A stretch of 64,000 bases of DNA from Gymnopus androsaceus JB14 (GCA_009733575.1 ML769448.1:124001-188000), one strand, 5' to 3'. Positions 22,309-34,200 are shown, numbered from the stretch's first letter. Translations and numbers: made by a program. Notes: generated by a model from the sequence alone, not told the origin.

Positions 22309-23526
22309 CTACAGAGACACTATTGGATCGAATGCATGCTCTGAATAAGGTGTGGGAGGAGGTGAATAATTGTACATAGGTGGAGGTGATCCAAACCAAG
22401 ATGTGGATGGTTGAAATGACTTCTCGCCATCACGCTGCACCAGTATTGAAGCCACTGGGTGTTGTATCGGGCTTTTAGTATCTGTATACAGCTCTTCCCA
22501 GTGCATCGTCGGGGCCACAACAAGGGTGCGCGACGTTCTCCGGAGTGTAACAATAGCAGAAGAAGGTCGCGACACCATAGAATCATCTCCCTCCCCTAGT
22601 TCTCTGAACCCGTTTGAAGAAAAAGGCGACAAGCTTTCCGTTGCGTTGGAAGTGCGTCGTATTGTCCGAACGAAGTCTCCGAATGAAGACGTAGTATCGG
22701 CTCTAGATCTTCCATTGAAAGGTTCTACTCTCAGTAGTCTGGCTCGACGTCGCCGAAGAAGCCAGCACCCTATGAGTGCAAGTATCAACAGCAGTGCTAC
22801 AGCAGTCCCGGCAGCGATTATAGCTATCGATGAGGTATCCCTTTTACCAGGAGAATCGCTGGAAGGAATGCTTGAGACAGCTGATGTACTAGCTGTGGGT
22901 CTGGTCGTAAAGACGGGTGTAGCGTACTTCCTGTCTGCGGTTGTTTCGGAAGTGAAAGAAGAGGATTGGGATATAAATGGTGTTGGTGAAAGCGTAAGTG
23001 ATGGCGAAGAGGAAGAGCTAGGTGGCAACGACTCCGAGAACGATGTAAGAGCAAAATTTATAGTGAGGATAGAGAAAGTGCTTGTATCAGTGGGTGTGAA
23101 CGAAGAAGTGTTTGTTGTTTGAACGCTGGCGTCCTCACTGGAAGAGTTTGTTGTAAAATTAGCTGAAATGGTCGTAGCAGTTGTTGGGGCAGTAATGACA
23201 GTGGTATGAAAAGTAGACAACGTTATAGTATCGACAGTTTCAAATGAAACCTCAGTGACCTCTAGCATTATCTTTAGGATTATAAACATTTTGACTCCCT
23301 GTGGAAGAAGCTTACCTGCACGACGAATTGGTTGTGGTTCCGCAGAATTCATGATTGTTACGATTGCCACTGCACGGTCAATGTGCCACAAAGACCGAAA
23401 ATACTTGAACGAAGGAGCTATTTGTAATGAATTAGATGAATTCATCGATCGAGAAAGAGGCGACTCACTTAAGTTAACAAAGAAGAGGAAAGAAAACTGA
23501 AAGTAGGTAGAGCCAGCCGCGGCCAC
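22309..23526 (-). CDS. Mucin-like single-pass membrane protein
   Basis: The bulk is one open frame: a long Ser/Thr/Pro-rich stretch with many N-glycosylation sequons, a single transmembrane helix (IAIIAAGTAVALLLILALIG) followed by a basic stop-transfer block (RRRRARLLR), and a cytoplasmic tail of about 150 residues rich in Ser, Pro and Tyr. The N-terminal part (MAAAGSTYFQFSFLFFVNL) looks like a signal peptide. Two short introns probably follow it (near 23467 and 23314), so the uninterrupted frame over-predicts that segment. This layout is that of wall-stress sensor-like or mucin-like fungal surface proteins. I see no WSC or LysM domain. The acidic-to-basic tail may signal, but this is inference. 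Confidence 0.65.
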   Translation of the reverse strand: MAAAGSTYFQFSFLFFVNLSESPLSRSMNSSNSLQIAPSFKYFRSLWHIDRAVAIVTIMNSAEPQPIRRAGKLLPQGVKMFIILKIMLEVTEVSFETVDTITLSTFHTTVITAPTTATTISANFTTNSSSEDASVQTTNTSSFTPTDTSTFSILTINFALTSFSESLPPSSSSSPSLTLSPTPFISQSSSFTSETTADRKYATPVFTTRPTASTSAVSSIPSSDSPGKRDTSSIAIIAAGTAVALLLILALIGCWLLRRRRARLLRVEPFNGRSRADTTSSFGDFVRTIRRTSNATESLSPFSSNGFRELGEGDDSMVSRPSSAIVTLRRTSRTLVVAPTMHWEELYTDTKSPIQHPVASILVQRDGEKSFQPSTSWFGSPPPMYNYSPPPTPYSEHAFDPIVSL

Positions 23527-24445
23527 TTGCGTCGAATTATCTGCTCTTTTTGAAAGATTTCAAACATTCACAGCATAGAGATCTGTTCAACTGAGGATTG
23601 ACAGATAGATCGAAGGTTGAAGTTTGAACGGTCTCGCCTCAAATCATAGGGTGATGAAGCCAATTGCTTTCCAGCGTGACTCCACTGGACGTTAATCGAT
23701 GAGTTCCATAGAGTTCGAAGGATAAGTATAGCGATCAGTAAAAGACTTTTCAGTATGGCGGAGGGAAGACTTTGAGTGTTCGGTATCTAAGCTAGATGAT
23801 CTTGAACACAGCAGAAGAGATATTGTTCATGGGTATATATCACTCCAATTAGGATATTTACAGCTACACATAGCCAGAAAAAGAAGAAGGGTCCCATTAA
23901 CCGTTAACCGTTATTAGTTTTGAGGTGTCAGATTCAGTTCTTTGGACTCCAAGTAGGAGTCTTATGTAGGACCTGCTGGGAAAGAGATTAAGCTGGGTAC
24001 CACGCATAACAGAACGAATAAGTTAGGCGTTGAGATCTAGCTGCCTGCGCTTCGTTGGGCGACCGCGGGATCGTCTGTATTTGTTTTCAATTTCATTCAA
24101 CTGCGGCATCGACTACTGTCGATGTGACTGATTTTCGCGAAGAATGTAAAGAGCGGCCAACATTTGCATTTCCATCAGAGATTGTTGATGCGTGCGCCGA
24201 CTCTCAAGAGAACGGACCGAGAACGGACCGGACCAGTTCTGAAATTGAGGAGTCAAGTGACAAGGTGATTAGGCGCTGATTGGACTAGCGCCATGAGCGC
24301 CTATCGCCTTATTCGAACCTCCACGGATATCCGACTCATGTCGGTATCTGCGCCCGAGCCTTCTGTCATTCATATGGCAGATAGGTGCGTCTGCGTTACC
24401 AATCTGATTCTTGGAAGACCTTGCTTATTAATTCAACCTTGCAGA

Positions 24446-24454
24446 CATATAAAT
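24446..24454 (+). promoter_or_regulatory. TATA-like element of SDR copy 1
   Basis: CATATAAAT lies 48 bp before the ATG at 24502. The same element and surrounding 100 bp are conserved at 28329-28337, at the same distance from the second copy's start codon. Confidence 0.45.
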
Positions 24455-24501
24455 GCGTCTAATGCATTGACGGCGTCCAGCCAAGTACCAATCTAGCAAG
24501 A

Positions 24502-25725
24502 ATGTCACAATTAGTTTTCGTGCGTCGATTTGTTCTTGCATACTACCTTCTCCTCACCACATCTATCTAATAGGTCACCGGTGGAACTGGTTTCGTTGGA
24601 TCACACATCATAACGCAACTTTTGGCAAAGGGATACCGTGTTCGCGCTGCCGCCCGTTCTGCTTCCAAACTGCAGGGAATCTTTCCGGATGCTCCTGCTT
24701 TGGAGGTCGTTGAAATGCCGACCCTCCTCTCCGACTACTCCGAGAACTTGAAGGATGTAGACGCAGTCATTCATGTGGCAGCATCGTTGTTCAGCAAAGG
24801 TGCTTCCAGTGATGAGATATTCCATGTTGGTTTTTTATTTTCCTTTTGTATCAGCTTTTTCTGATTCGAGTTATAGGCCGCTTACGACGGTACACTTCAC
24901 ATCGTACGCCAATCTATCGACGCCGGAATCAAGAAAATAATTATCACTGGTACTTTCGCCAGTCTCTTCGATTGTCAAGAGCTTTTTTACTAACCTAGTC
25001 AGAGCATCTTGCATCCTGATAACTATTCAGCGGAACTCAAGATAGCATTCGGTAAAGAATTGGTTACAGAGAAATTTTTCAATTCTGTTACTCTCGACAC
25101 TCTTGATCGCACGCAGAACCAATGACTATTTATCAACACTCGAAGAATTTAGCAGATAAGAAAGTCTGGGAGCTGGCGAAGGAACATTCTGATGTTGATT
25201 TTACAGTCCGTGCGTAATCTTGCATTCTCCAATCTCTTCTCAACTGACTCGATTCTTCCAGTACTCCCTCCAGCTATTTACGGTCCTCTAGTCCCAAACT
25301 ACCCCGTTTCCGACTCCTCAGACAGCATAGGTACCAATGCCAGTCTCTGTAAGATTTTTACCATTGGAACTGGAGCATATCCCGACTCCTTCCTCGGTCA
25401 TCTGATCGACGTGCGCGATGTTGCTAGAGCTCACGTCGCAGCTCTCTCTGCGCCTCTTATCACTGGCCGGGATAAACGATTCATTATTTCGGCTTCGACG
25501 TACAAGTGGAAGGATGTGGCAGACTTGATACGCCGGGAAAGGCCTGAGCTTGCACACCGACTTCCGAAGGAGGATGCTGTACCTCCTAAGCAGAGCGATG
25601 CTCCGCTTGATACGAGGTTTGCGGCTGAGGTTTTGGGGATGGAAGAGTATATACCTTGGGAGGAAACTGTACTTGCTGGGATAGATGCTGGAGTCGCCTG
25701 GGAGAAACAACGCAAAGATATTTAG
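24502..25725 (+). pseudogene. Dihydroflavonol-reductase-like extended SDR, copy 1 (one-base frame break)
   Basis: A very short first exon (MSQLVF) splices to the NAD(P)-binding loop VTGGTGFVGSH, followed by DVDAVIHVA, the catalytic YxxxK (YQHSK), PPAIYGPLVP and a C-terminal substrate region ending VAWEKQRKDI. The family reduces ketones or aldehydes with NADPH (dihydroflavonol-reductase, GRE2 and ketoreductase types). Compared with its twin at 28.4 kb it lacks one A in a run of three at about 25120, just before the catalytic Tyr, which brings a stop within two codons. Everything else is intact, so the gene is either newly inactivated or carries a sequencing error. Confidence 0.75.
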
Positions 25726-25846
25726 AAGAATTCAGGCATTCAAGTTTTGTATGCATAAGAGGATATTTACATAGTATATGTATAGATTTTTTTGCGAATT
25801 CCATAAAGAAACAACTCTAAATGCCACAAAAGAAAATCGAAGATAA

Positions 25847-26761
25847 TTACTCTGTTGAAGCGCGTTTCATCTGCGCCAGAGCGTCCTCAATTAGCTCCTT
25901 TGTCTCTCCACTAGTATAAATGACCTGGGCTTCCAAAAGACGCTCTTCCCAGAAGCTCCATCTATCACGACTGAATCCTTTCCACTTTCGGCCCTGGAAT
26001 CTTTTTCCACAACCAACGTCTTTTCCATTATTATCCCGGCCATTGGCGTTCGCCCAAAGTATATCTGCAGCATAGATGAGCCAAAAGCATGCCATGCGTA
26101 TAGCTGCGAGTTCCCTTTCCAGAGGCTTCTCCGGTTCGAAAGCCGTCTGTAAGACCCAAATACCGGTCCTCGAAAAGTCCATGTTCGATGAAGAAGCCGT
26201 GAGCCGTGCAAAATATGCACTGAGGTTCTCCCAGCGCTGTAATTTATCTGGTGTATCTTCTAGGCCTACAGCATCATGATAGGCATGTCAGATTGTGCGC
26301 CCTTGAACCAATGGAGGACGTACGGAGAGCTGCTTACAGAAGGAGTTAATTTCATCGGCCCAAGTATATCCCAGCGTTGGGAGGTCTGTCCAAACGACTT
26401 CACCATCGACCTTGAGCGGCTCACTCGTGATCGGGTCCGTCACTGTCTTCTCGCGCAGTTGGTACAAGAACTGAACGAGCTTGGACTGCTGGGATGGCGG
26501 GGTACGCTCGACGACCTCAACAAGACAGCAAGAAGTATTATACGCTTGGTTACCGACCTCTCTTCTCTGGTCGCTTGACATTGCAGAAGCTGATGTGAGC
26601 TCTACTATCTGTTGAACGGCATCTGCAACGGATTCGTCCGAGTCTGGTTGCTGAACAAGTGCATTCAGGATCTTGAATTCGGGAGAAGCCTCCCACTCGG
26701 CAATGTACGTCTGCAGTGCCCTGTCCAAGCGGGACACTTCGCCTGCCAGTCTGTTGGTCAT
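25847..26761 (-). CDS. DUF3632-like protein, copy 1
   Basis: Two exons, with an intron starting at about 26331 (GTAAGC) and ending at about 26271, give roughly 280 residues from MTNRLAGEVSR. The second exon contains RWENLSAYFARLTA, TAFEPEKPLERELAAIR and ACFWLIYAADILWANANGRD, then a Trp/Arg/Lys-rich segment. This pattern resembles the fungal family annotated as DUF3632, whose function is unknown. I see no signal peptide. The start is not certain: a header-like segment in another frame lies immediately upstream (26762-26890). The downstream neighbour is the tail-to-tail SDR gene, a pair preserved in both copies of the duplication. Confidence 0.6.
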
Positions 26762-26890
26762 GATAATCAGGAAAAAGGTTTGCAAGTGGCGCTGCCGCAG
26801 TGTTACGAAATCCAGCAAGATAGGCATGCAGAAACTTCGGAGCAAGCGCGGGCTCCTTGATTTCAGGGAAAGTATCAAGGATACCAAGGA
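26762..26890 (-). other. Header-like segment upstream of DUF3632 copy 1
   Basis: On the minus strand this encodes ILDTFPEIKEPALAPKFLH followed by AYLAG. It closely resembles the first residues of the Crinkler-like protein at 34530 (MEIFDSFPDIEEPELASKF...) and the equivalent segment at 30698-30768. It may be an alternative N-terminal exon of the DUF3632-like gene or a leftover piece of another gene. The frame does not run directly into the DUF3632 exon. Confidence 0.45.
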
Positions 26891-27284
26891 GTAATGGAGT
26901 TGCTTTACCCAGGCATTCTTTCCTTGTAGTGAAGACTCAGAAATGCGCCTGAGCGCCTACAAAAGCTTGTTCCGGGCCGCCTCATTCTCTTGAACTCTCA
27001 TCTTGAAACTTGAACGAGCCGTCCTTGCATTAAAACCTTCGAATTTAACTTGATTCATGTTATCCTCCACTTTGTACCTCGATTCCAAATTGCGCACGAG
27101 CCCGTGATGAAAAAAAAATTAACCTCCAGCTTTCTTTCCTCTCTATCAGCTTGGGAGTCGGGACCTAAAAGATCAAGAACCTTCTGCTGGAAAGCATTCT
27201 AGCCGATGATTTTCAGGAAGGATCTAAGTGCACTTGGAAGGAGCAAAAGTAAGGTCAGACGATGAAGGGTGCGTCTTTTTGTGT

Positions 27285-28041
27285 AGCCCAAACAAAAACT
27301 GACTGTTTTATAGTCTCCGAAGAGGAGATGAAGCCGAAAGCCCAGGCATTCATCTCCACGTACTTGGCCACACCCATGAAGTTGACACTCGAGAACTCGA
27401 GGCTACATTTACCAAAGTTGGCAGTGTGTGTGCGGCTTATACTCTTTCCGTTATCTAGGTCCAAAAAGAGTGTCGTAGCTGGCCCCAACCAGAGAATCAC
27501 GACTCTTTGGTTTCGTGACTATAGAGAGCAGGCTGATGCTGCTATTACTGCGCCCAACGATATGGCAAGGTTATCACTGCTGTAAGGGTACTGGGAGCTC
27601 TCTCCATTTCTTCCTGCCTTACCTTGTATTTTAGGCCCGTCGTCGAAGAGCAAGAACCCCAACTCTCGGAAATGCCATGAACCTGGCAAAAGACGAAGTA
27701 GGTAGCTAATTATCTTGCTTGCTCATCCTCTTACTTATCACCTTTCTTCTTCGTCCCTTCCTCCGCCCTCCCCCTGAGGCGGCCGCGAACTTCCATACAA
27801 ACCCCGTCCCTACGACGGTCGATATGACCGTAATCGTAGACCCTCAAAACGAGATGATAGGGATAGGGATTGCAGTGGACGTGGGGATAGATATGATAGA
27901 TATGATAGGTGAATGTGGTACATTCCCCTTCGTACATGTCTTCGTACGTTACATGGTGAAATAGTTACTGATGCGGTGAATCTTTTCAACAGGTATGATA
28001 GGTATGATGATCGCGAAAGGGACAGGGACAGGAGTTATTAA
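27285..28041 (+). pseudogene. Decayed RRM RNA-binding gene (transformer-2-like)
   Basis: Pieces in shifting frames rebuild the order of an SR-type splicing protein: PGIHLHVLGHTHEVDTRELE (the first half of an RRM) near 27335-27400, then FRDYREQADAAIT near 27508-27550 (second half), ARRRRARTPTLG near 27635-27670, and an Arg/Asp/Tyr-rich tail (RYDRYDDRERDRDRSY, stop at 28041). The RNP-1 core has been lost and frames change several times, so it is dead. Related tail sequence occurs again at about 30860-31050. Confidence 0.55.
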
Positions 28042-28328
28042 TGAATGTTGGTGGACTCCAAGTTTGAGGCTGCTCTAGGTCTCAGGGTGGTAGCGCGGAG
28101 GACGTTAGTTCATCTATCTTTGATTCTTGGTCGCTTTTTTGTACACAATGAAGTGCTGCTGAACGCTACATCTATCCTAGTTCGTGCTACGCGATTCGTG
28201 TGAACGCTATTATGTTGGAGCACAGGTACTGTGCCCAATCTGAGGCTCTCAGGCGCCCGTCTCTGCCCGTTTGCGATCTGATCCTTGCTAAGTTGCCAAG
28301 TCCTTGCTTAATAACCCAACCTTGCAAA

Positions 28329-28337
28329 CATATAAAT
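28329..28337 (+). promoter_or_regulatory. TATA-like element of SDR copy 2
   Basis: CATATAAAT, 48 bp upstream of the ATG at 28385, conserved with copy 1. Confidence 0.45.
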
Positions 28338-28384
28338 CCGTTCAATGCATCGGCGGCGTCCAGCGAAGTACTAACCCAGCGAGA

Positions 28385-29610
28385 ATGTCACAATTGGTTT
28401 TCGTGCGTCGATTTGTTCTTTCATACTACCTCCTCCTCACCACATCTGTCTAATAGGTCACCGGTGGAACTGGTTTCGTTGGATCACACATCATAACTCA
28501 ACTTTTGGCAAAGGGATACCGTGTTCGCGCTGCCGCCCGTTCTGCTTCCAAACTGCAAGGAATCTTTTCGGATGCTCCTGTTTTGGAGGTCGTTGAAATG
28601 CCGACCCTCCTCTCCGACTACTCCGAGAACTTGAAGGGTGTAGACGCAGTCATTCATGTGGCATCCCCGCTGTTCAGCAAAGGTGCTCCCAGGGATGAAA
28701 TATTCCATGTTAGCTTTTTATCTTTCCTTTTATATTAAGTTTTCCTGATTCAAGTTATAGGCCGCCTATGATGGTACACTTCACATCGTACGCCAATCTA
28801 TCGACGCCGGAATCAAGAAAATCATTATCACTGGTACTTTCGCCAGTCTCTTCGATTGTAAGAGTTTTTTTTACAACCTAGTCAGAGTATCTTGCATCCT
28901 GATAACTCTTCAGCGGAACTCAAGATAGCATTCGGTAAAGAATTGGTCACGGAGAAATTTTTCAATTCTGTTACTCTCGACACTCTTGATCGCACGCAGA
29001 AACCAATGACTGTTTATCAACACTCAAAGACTATAGCAGATAAGAAAGTCTGGGAGCTGGCGAAGGAACATCCTACTGTCGATTTTACAGTCCGTGCGTA
29101 ATCTTGTGCTATCTGATCTCTTCTCGATTGACTCGAGTCTTTCCAGTACTTCCTCCAGCTATTTGCGGTCCTCTAGTCCCAAACTACCCCCTTTCCGACT
29201 CCTCGGACAGCATAGGTACCAATGCCAGTCTCTGTAAGATTTTTACCATTGGAACTGGAGCATATCCCGACTCTTCCCTCGGTCATCTGATTGACGTGCG
29301 CGATGTTGCTAGAGCTCACGTCGCAGCTCTCTCTGCGCCTTCTATCCCTGGCCGGGATAAACGATTCATTATTTCGTCTTCGACGTACAAGTGGAAGGAT
29401 GTTGCAGATTTGATACGCCGGGAAAGGCCTGAGCTTGCAAACCGACTACCAAAGGAGGATGCTGTACCTCCTAAGCAGACTGATGCTCCGCTTGATACGA
29501 GGTTTGCGGCTGAGGTTTTGGGGATGGAAGAGTATATACCTTGGGAGGAAACTGTACTTGCTGGTATAGATGCTGGAGTCGCCTGGGAGAAACAACGCAA
29601 AAACATTTGA
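28385..29610 (+). CDS. Dihydroflavonol-reductase-like extended SDR, copy 2
   Basis: Exon 1 (28385-28402, MSQLVF) splices to 28457, giving the Rossmann motif VTGGTGFVGSH. Exon 2 ends at 28708 and exon 3 starts at 28761 (AAYDGTLHIVRQS...). The catalytic Tyr-Lys pair is in TVYQHSKTIADKK, followed by PPAICGPLVP, GHLIDVRDVARAH and the C-terminus EKQRKNI. It is an NADPH-dependent reductase of the DFR/GRE2/cinnamoyl-CoA-reductase group, about 335 residues, cytosolic. The substrate is unknown. I could not place the splice site between exon 3 and the HPDNSSAEL exon (28857-28890) without a phase conflict, so that join is tentative. The promoter region and the tail-to-tail DUF3632-like partner are shared with copy 1. 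Confidence 0.8.
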
Positions 29611-29739
29611 AAGAATTCAAGCATTCAAGTTTTGTATGCGTTAGAGGATATTTACATAGTATGTGTATATTTTTTCTGCGAATTCCATAAAGAAACAACT
29701 CTAAATATCACGAAAGAAATTTGAACATACTTACTCTGT

Positions 29740-30640
29740 TGAAGCACGTTTCATCTGCGCTAGAGCGTCCTCAATTAGATCCTTTGCCTCGCCAGTAGTC
29801 TAAATGACTTGAGCTTGCAAAAGACGCTCTTCCCAGAAGCTCCATCTATCACGACTGAATCCTTTCCACTTTCGGCCCTGGAATCTTTTTCCACAACCAA
29901 CGTCTTTTCCATTATTATCCCGGCCATTGACGTTCTCCCAGAGTCTATCTGCATCATAGATGAGCCACAAGCATGCCAAGCGTATTGCTGCGAGTTCCCT
30001 TTCCAGAGGCTTCTCCGACTCAAAGGCCGTCTGCAAGGCCCAAATCCCCCACCTCGAATACTTAGTCCATGTTCGATGAAGCCATGAGCCGTGCAAAGTA
30101 TGTATTGAGGTTCTCCCAGCGGTGTACTTCCTCTGGTGTATCCGACTCTGGAGCTAAAGCATAGGCATGTCAGATTGTGCAGCATTGGACTAGTCGAGAG
30201 AGCTCGGGAAGCTTACAGAAGGAGTAACTCTCATCTGCTGAAGTATTTCCCAGCGTTGGGAGGTCGGTCCAAACGACTTCATCATCGACCTTGAGCGGCT
30301 CGCCCGTGATCGGGTCCGTCACTATCTTCTCGCGCAGTTGGTCCAAAAACTGAACGAGCTTGGACTGTTGAGCTGGCGGGGTACGCTCGACGATCTCAAC
30401 AAGACAGCAAGAAGTATTATACGCTTGGTTACCGACTCCTCTTCTCTGGTCGCTTGACATTGCAGAAGCTGATGTGAGTTCTACTATCTGTTGAACGGCA
30501 TCTGCAACGGACTAGTCCGAGTCTGGTTGCTGAACAAGTGCATCCAGGATCTTGAATTCGGGGGAAGCTATCAACTCGGTAATGTACGTCTGCAGCGCCT
30601 GTCCAAGCGGGACACTTCGCCTGCCAGTCTGTTGGTCATG
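29740..30640 (-). pseudogene. DUF3632-like protein, copy 2 (broken)
   Basis: Closely similar to copy 1. However, GAA has become TAG at about 30514 (after LVQQPDSD), a second TAG replaces a Tyr codon at about 29801 (after AQVI) and removes about 26 C-terminal residues, and the frame shifts near 30640, where copy 1 reads MTNRLAGE. Substitution-type stops indicate true decay here, not a base-call artefact. Confidence 0.75.
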
Positions 30641-30697
30641 GTAATCAGGAGAAAGTTTCAAGTGGGGCTGCCGCAATGTTACGACTTCCAGCAAGAT

Positions 30698-30768
30698 AGG
30701 CATGCAGAAACTTCGGAGCAAGCGCGGGCTCCTTGATTTCAGGAACGGTGTCGAGGATTTCCATAGAG
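30698..30768 (-). other. Header-like segment upstream of DUF3632 copy 2
   Basis: Encodes MEILDTVPEIKEPALAPKF and onward on the minus strand, beginning with an ATG as the homologous segment of the Crinkler-like gene at 34530 does. Confidence 0.45.
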
Positions 30769-30859
30769 ATTTGATAACTTTCGACGCTAAGAGGCTCACC
30801 TAGGCGTTCTTTCGTTGTAGTGAAGAAACGTGGACGCCTACAACCAAGCGCACAAGCCA

Positions 30860-31050
30860 GGCCGTCGTGGAAGAGCAAAACTCTAACTTCCATGAGGTTG
30901 ATTTTAATTGCTCCCGCCCTCTTGCTATCCCTTCAATCTTCGTTTGAATGGCCGATCTGTCCGAGGCGGAGGACGATACGATGATCGTGACGAGAATCGT
31001 GCAAATCTGTCATTCGACACACTCATCACCCCGTACTGAACGATACATCG
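30860..31050 (+). pseudogene. Tail fragment of the RRM/SR-type gene
   Basis: GGAAGAGCAAAACTC resembles 27645-27660, and further on GGGRYDDRDENR-type coding resembles the Arg/Asp/Tyr tail of the decayed RRM gene at 27.3-28.0 kb. Only a remnant. Confidence 0.4.
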
Positions 31051-31205
31051 CATCTGGCAGTACTTAGTGCGCACGTTGTTCGTTAGTCGAGGCCTCTTTA
31101 CAATTGTTTGTGCTATGTGGAACAAGATAAAGATGACATGAATGTACAGAAAGCAAACCAGGCAAAGCAAACGCTACAACATGGAAAATAATGATAACGA
31201 AAATG

Positions 31206-31227
31206 ATTATTATTATTATTATTATTT
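31206..31227. repeat. (ATT)n microsatellite
   Basis: About seven ATT units ending at the stop codon of the gene on the minus strand. Confidence 0.85.
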
Positions 31228-34200
31228 AGAAGTTGGATTTCTTCCGGGCATGCCGGAAGAAGAAGCGTTGGAGGCAACTCGCGCAGAGCGACGAACACCA
31301 GTTGAAGTATGGCCTGTAGCAATCTCTGCTATCCTGCTTTGGTTGCCACGGTGTCGCGTAGCTTTTGGGACTGCAGCGATAGTCGTAGGACCGTCTGCGC
31401 TATCAGGCTTGACGTTCCCAGAGGACCCAGAACCTCCTGCAACATTGGTGGTTGTCGCGATTTTGCCCCGTTTGGAAGGCTTTCGCTTCGGACTTGGAGC
31501 TAAAGGTGAGGAAGCCGAAGGATGTTTTCCGAAAGAGCTTGAACCCTCTGTAATGTCCGCAGTTGACGCTGCTCTACCCCGTTTAGTCTTCGGTTTAGGA
31601 CTGGGATTGCTTCCAACTGGAAGGGAAGGCGCAGCTGGGTGATTTCCAGAAGTCTCTGAACCCTCCGCCGCGTCGGCAGTCTCCTGTTTGCTAGTGGTCG
31701 ATTTGCTCTCAGCTGGAGCAGAAGATGCGGGCGCTGGTAGCACTACAGATTGGGGCTTCCGCTGTGCAATGATTCGAGAAAGACGACGCATAAGCATGTC
31801 CTGGGATACATTCTTCCCCGCCTTTTCCAAGCTTTCAATGTTCAGCAGCGCAGCTGGAAGCAGTTCGGGGGGTAAGCTGTTCTTGGTAGCCTTTTCAACC
31901 CAGAATGACCCTGAAACGCGCAGAATCCCGAAGGAACCAACATCAAGACAAAGATTCGGGAGCTCATTGAGAATAGGAAGGATCTCGGGCTGCGATGAAA
32001 TAAATCAGCTACTGGACATATGGCCGATATTTGAGAAAATACTGCACCTGATCAGAAAAAGTCTTGCCGGGATGGATATCTGCAATATCCTGAGCGAAGT
32101 CTGGGGATTCACGGTCCACAAACGTCGAGGGTACTAGTACAAAAACCCAAAACGAGCGTGCATCGGAGAGCTGCAAACAGAAGACCAAAGTTACGCTCGT
32201 GCTTGGAGAAGAGGCCAGGACACAGAATGGTTCGTCGCGTTCGTGCATGAACCATGAAAGCGCATCCTCCAGATGTAGTGGCCATGAAAACAATTGATCA
32301 GGAAGTATCATCACGAAAAAGTGAGCATCATTTGCTTGGAGTCGCCCACCAACCTTTGTGAACGTGACGAGTTTCGCCTTGGGGAGAGATGTAGGTAAAC
32401 CGGAGATGTTGAACGCATCGAAAACGTCAGTCAAACCATCAAAAAGGGAGGCGAAGGACAATGCCAAGCATAGAGCAAAGTGAGAAGAATGAAAATCCGT
32501 ATCATAATTGAAACCAAAAAAAGACTGAAGCTTGGTGACAGCGAAGTCCAAGTTATCTTCCTTGCGTTTAAACCATCCAGCCCCATAAAGCACTGTAATA
32601 GGCTCATCCAATGCTATCTGTGAGCAGTTTGTATCCAAGAAGCGGCCGTAATCCTCCGGTAATGAGAGTTCTGTTATTAGTTGCGCAATCTAGGCAACCA
32701 TTTGAGGTAGTCAAAAAGCTGACAACTGCTCGGTGCATTTCAATGGTGCTGATTGAAACTACCTTAAAATAAGTATCTGGATAACATCAGGCTTAGAATT
32801 AAGAACGTACCTCGACGTAAACCTCTGGAACCAAGCGCGGAGTACAATTCATTGTAAGGAACCTTGTCTTCCCCGCGCGAGTATTCAGGAATTGTCATGA
32901 GGCATGTACCCAGTAATCCTTTCAATGAAATTCCCTAGCAACGCATGAGGGCTCTCGAAATTGCTGTTTCAACAAAATTGTTAGGAAGGATGCTGTGTAA
33001 ACGATGTCTTGTATCATATCAGTTACATTCTCATGGGTACATGTAAACTTGGACCGCACCTTCCTTGTAACCATTGCCACATTCCGATCCATAGAAGCTT
33101 TGACCATGGTAGCGACTCCTTCAAATCTCGAGGTAGGAAGTGCGACACATAACGTCGATGGCTTTCTGGAGTATCAAAGGAACCCAGTGTCCGAACACCA
33201 TCGAAAATCATCCCATTCTCCTACTGCTGATTGAAAATGCTCCTGGGGAATGATAGTCCCGGCTACAACAAATTTGACAGGCAGATGGCCCATTCGCTTT
33301 CGCAATGTGCGAATAATTTCTTTCAAGATCGGATAATGACCGTACTCGTCCGCAAAAGCAAGGTCGTGCATTCGTGAAGCTACATTAGCTTCATCCAGCA
33401 CAATGTAGAAAAATTCCCCGGAAGGCATTTCCCAGATGTTCTGTATGTCCTCAAGGGTGTTTTCTATGGCTTTGTCGAGAACAGAGTCATCTAAATCGTC
33501 ATAATCAAGCTCGTTGATCATACTAAAGGGATCGTCGTTGAAAGGTAATACAGGTAATATTTGTGATTCCAGCCAACGTTGCCTTTGTTTGTGACAGAAA
33601 CCTTCTTGCGAGCAGGCCTCAAGATACGTCTTGAAGACTAGCAAACGAGCCAACAGAGCTTCACTGAATGACCGGTAAGCTATTTGTCTGTTATTCTGTA
33701 GAGACGACGTGTAATCTACGTCTGCAGAAGTCAGGATGACATTCGACCATTTTCTGCTGCGCTTGACGTTGTCAATCGCGGAAGAGAAGTCCTCGGATCC
33801 AAGACCAGAGGAATCAAGGCCACAGGTAAAATAAAACCCCCAATGGAGACAAAGACCTTCGAACAAGAGCCTAGTTTTCCCAGAGCCCGAGGTGTTGAGA
33901 AGAAACCTGGACGAACAGTGAGCTAAAATGGGGGAACTGAATAGATGGTCACAAACGTGTGATTGAGAGGGGAGAAGATGCGGCCCAATCTCGCTCTGAG
34001 AATAGGATCATCTTGAAAACTGCCTAATCTAAACAGGATGAGGAGGGGAACATCTCTATTTATCCCAACGGTAAGTTCAAGATTTCGAATGTGCGAAGTG
34101 ATATCTGCGTTAGAGCTGTCGGTTCTAGGGGTCCAGGCAGGATGATTTAGCTCGCCTCTGACCACCTTGAAGATCTTCTCGGCAGTTTCTATACGGTGAA

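Larger units (their letters stand above)
24330..26890. repeat. Second segmental duplication, copy 1
   Basis: This block, from the promoter of the SDR gene to the header-like segment upstream of the DUF3632-like gene, is repeated at 28230-30770 in the same orientation, about 3.88 kb away. Identity in coding parts is very high, and introns and flanks also match. Each copy contains SDR (plus) and DUF3632-like (minus) genes arranged tail to tail. Confidence 0.85.
28230..30770. repeat. Second segmental duplication, copy 2
   Basis: Counterpart of 24330-26890. In this copy the SDR gene is intact while the DUF3632-like gene has collected stops and a frame break, the reverse of copy 1. Confidence 0.85.

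Noticed and set aside
22526..23122. Long plus-strand open frame
   Set aside because: It is antisense to the mucin-like membrane protein. Its composition is the mirror of the Ser/Thr-rich coding strand.
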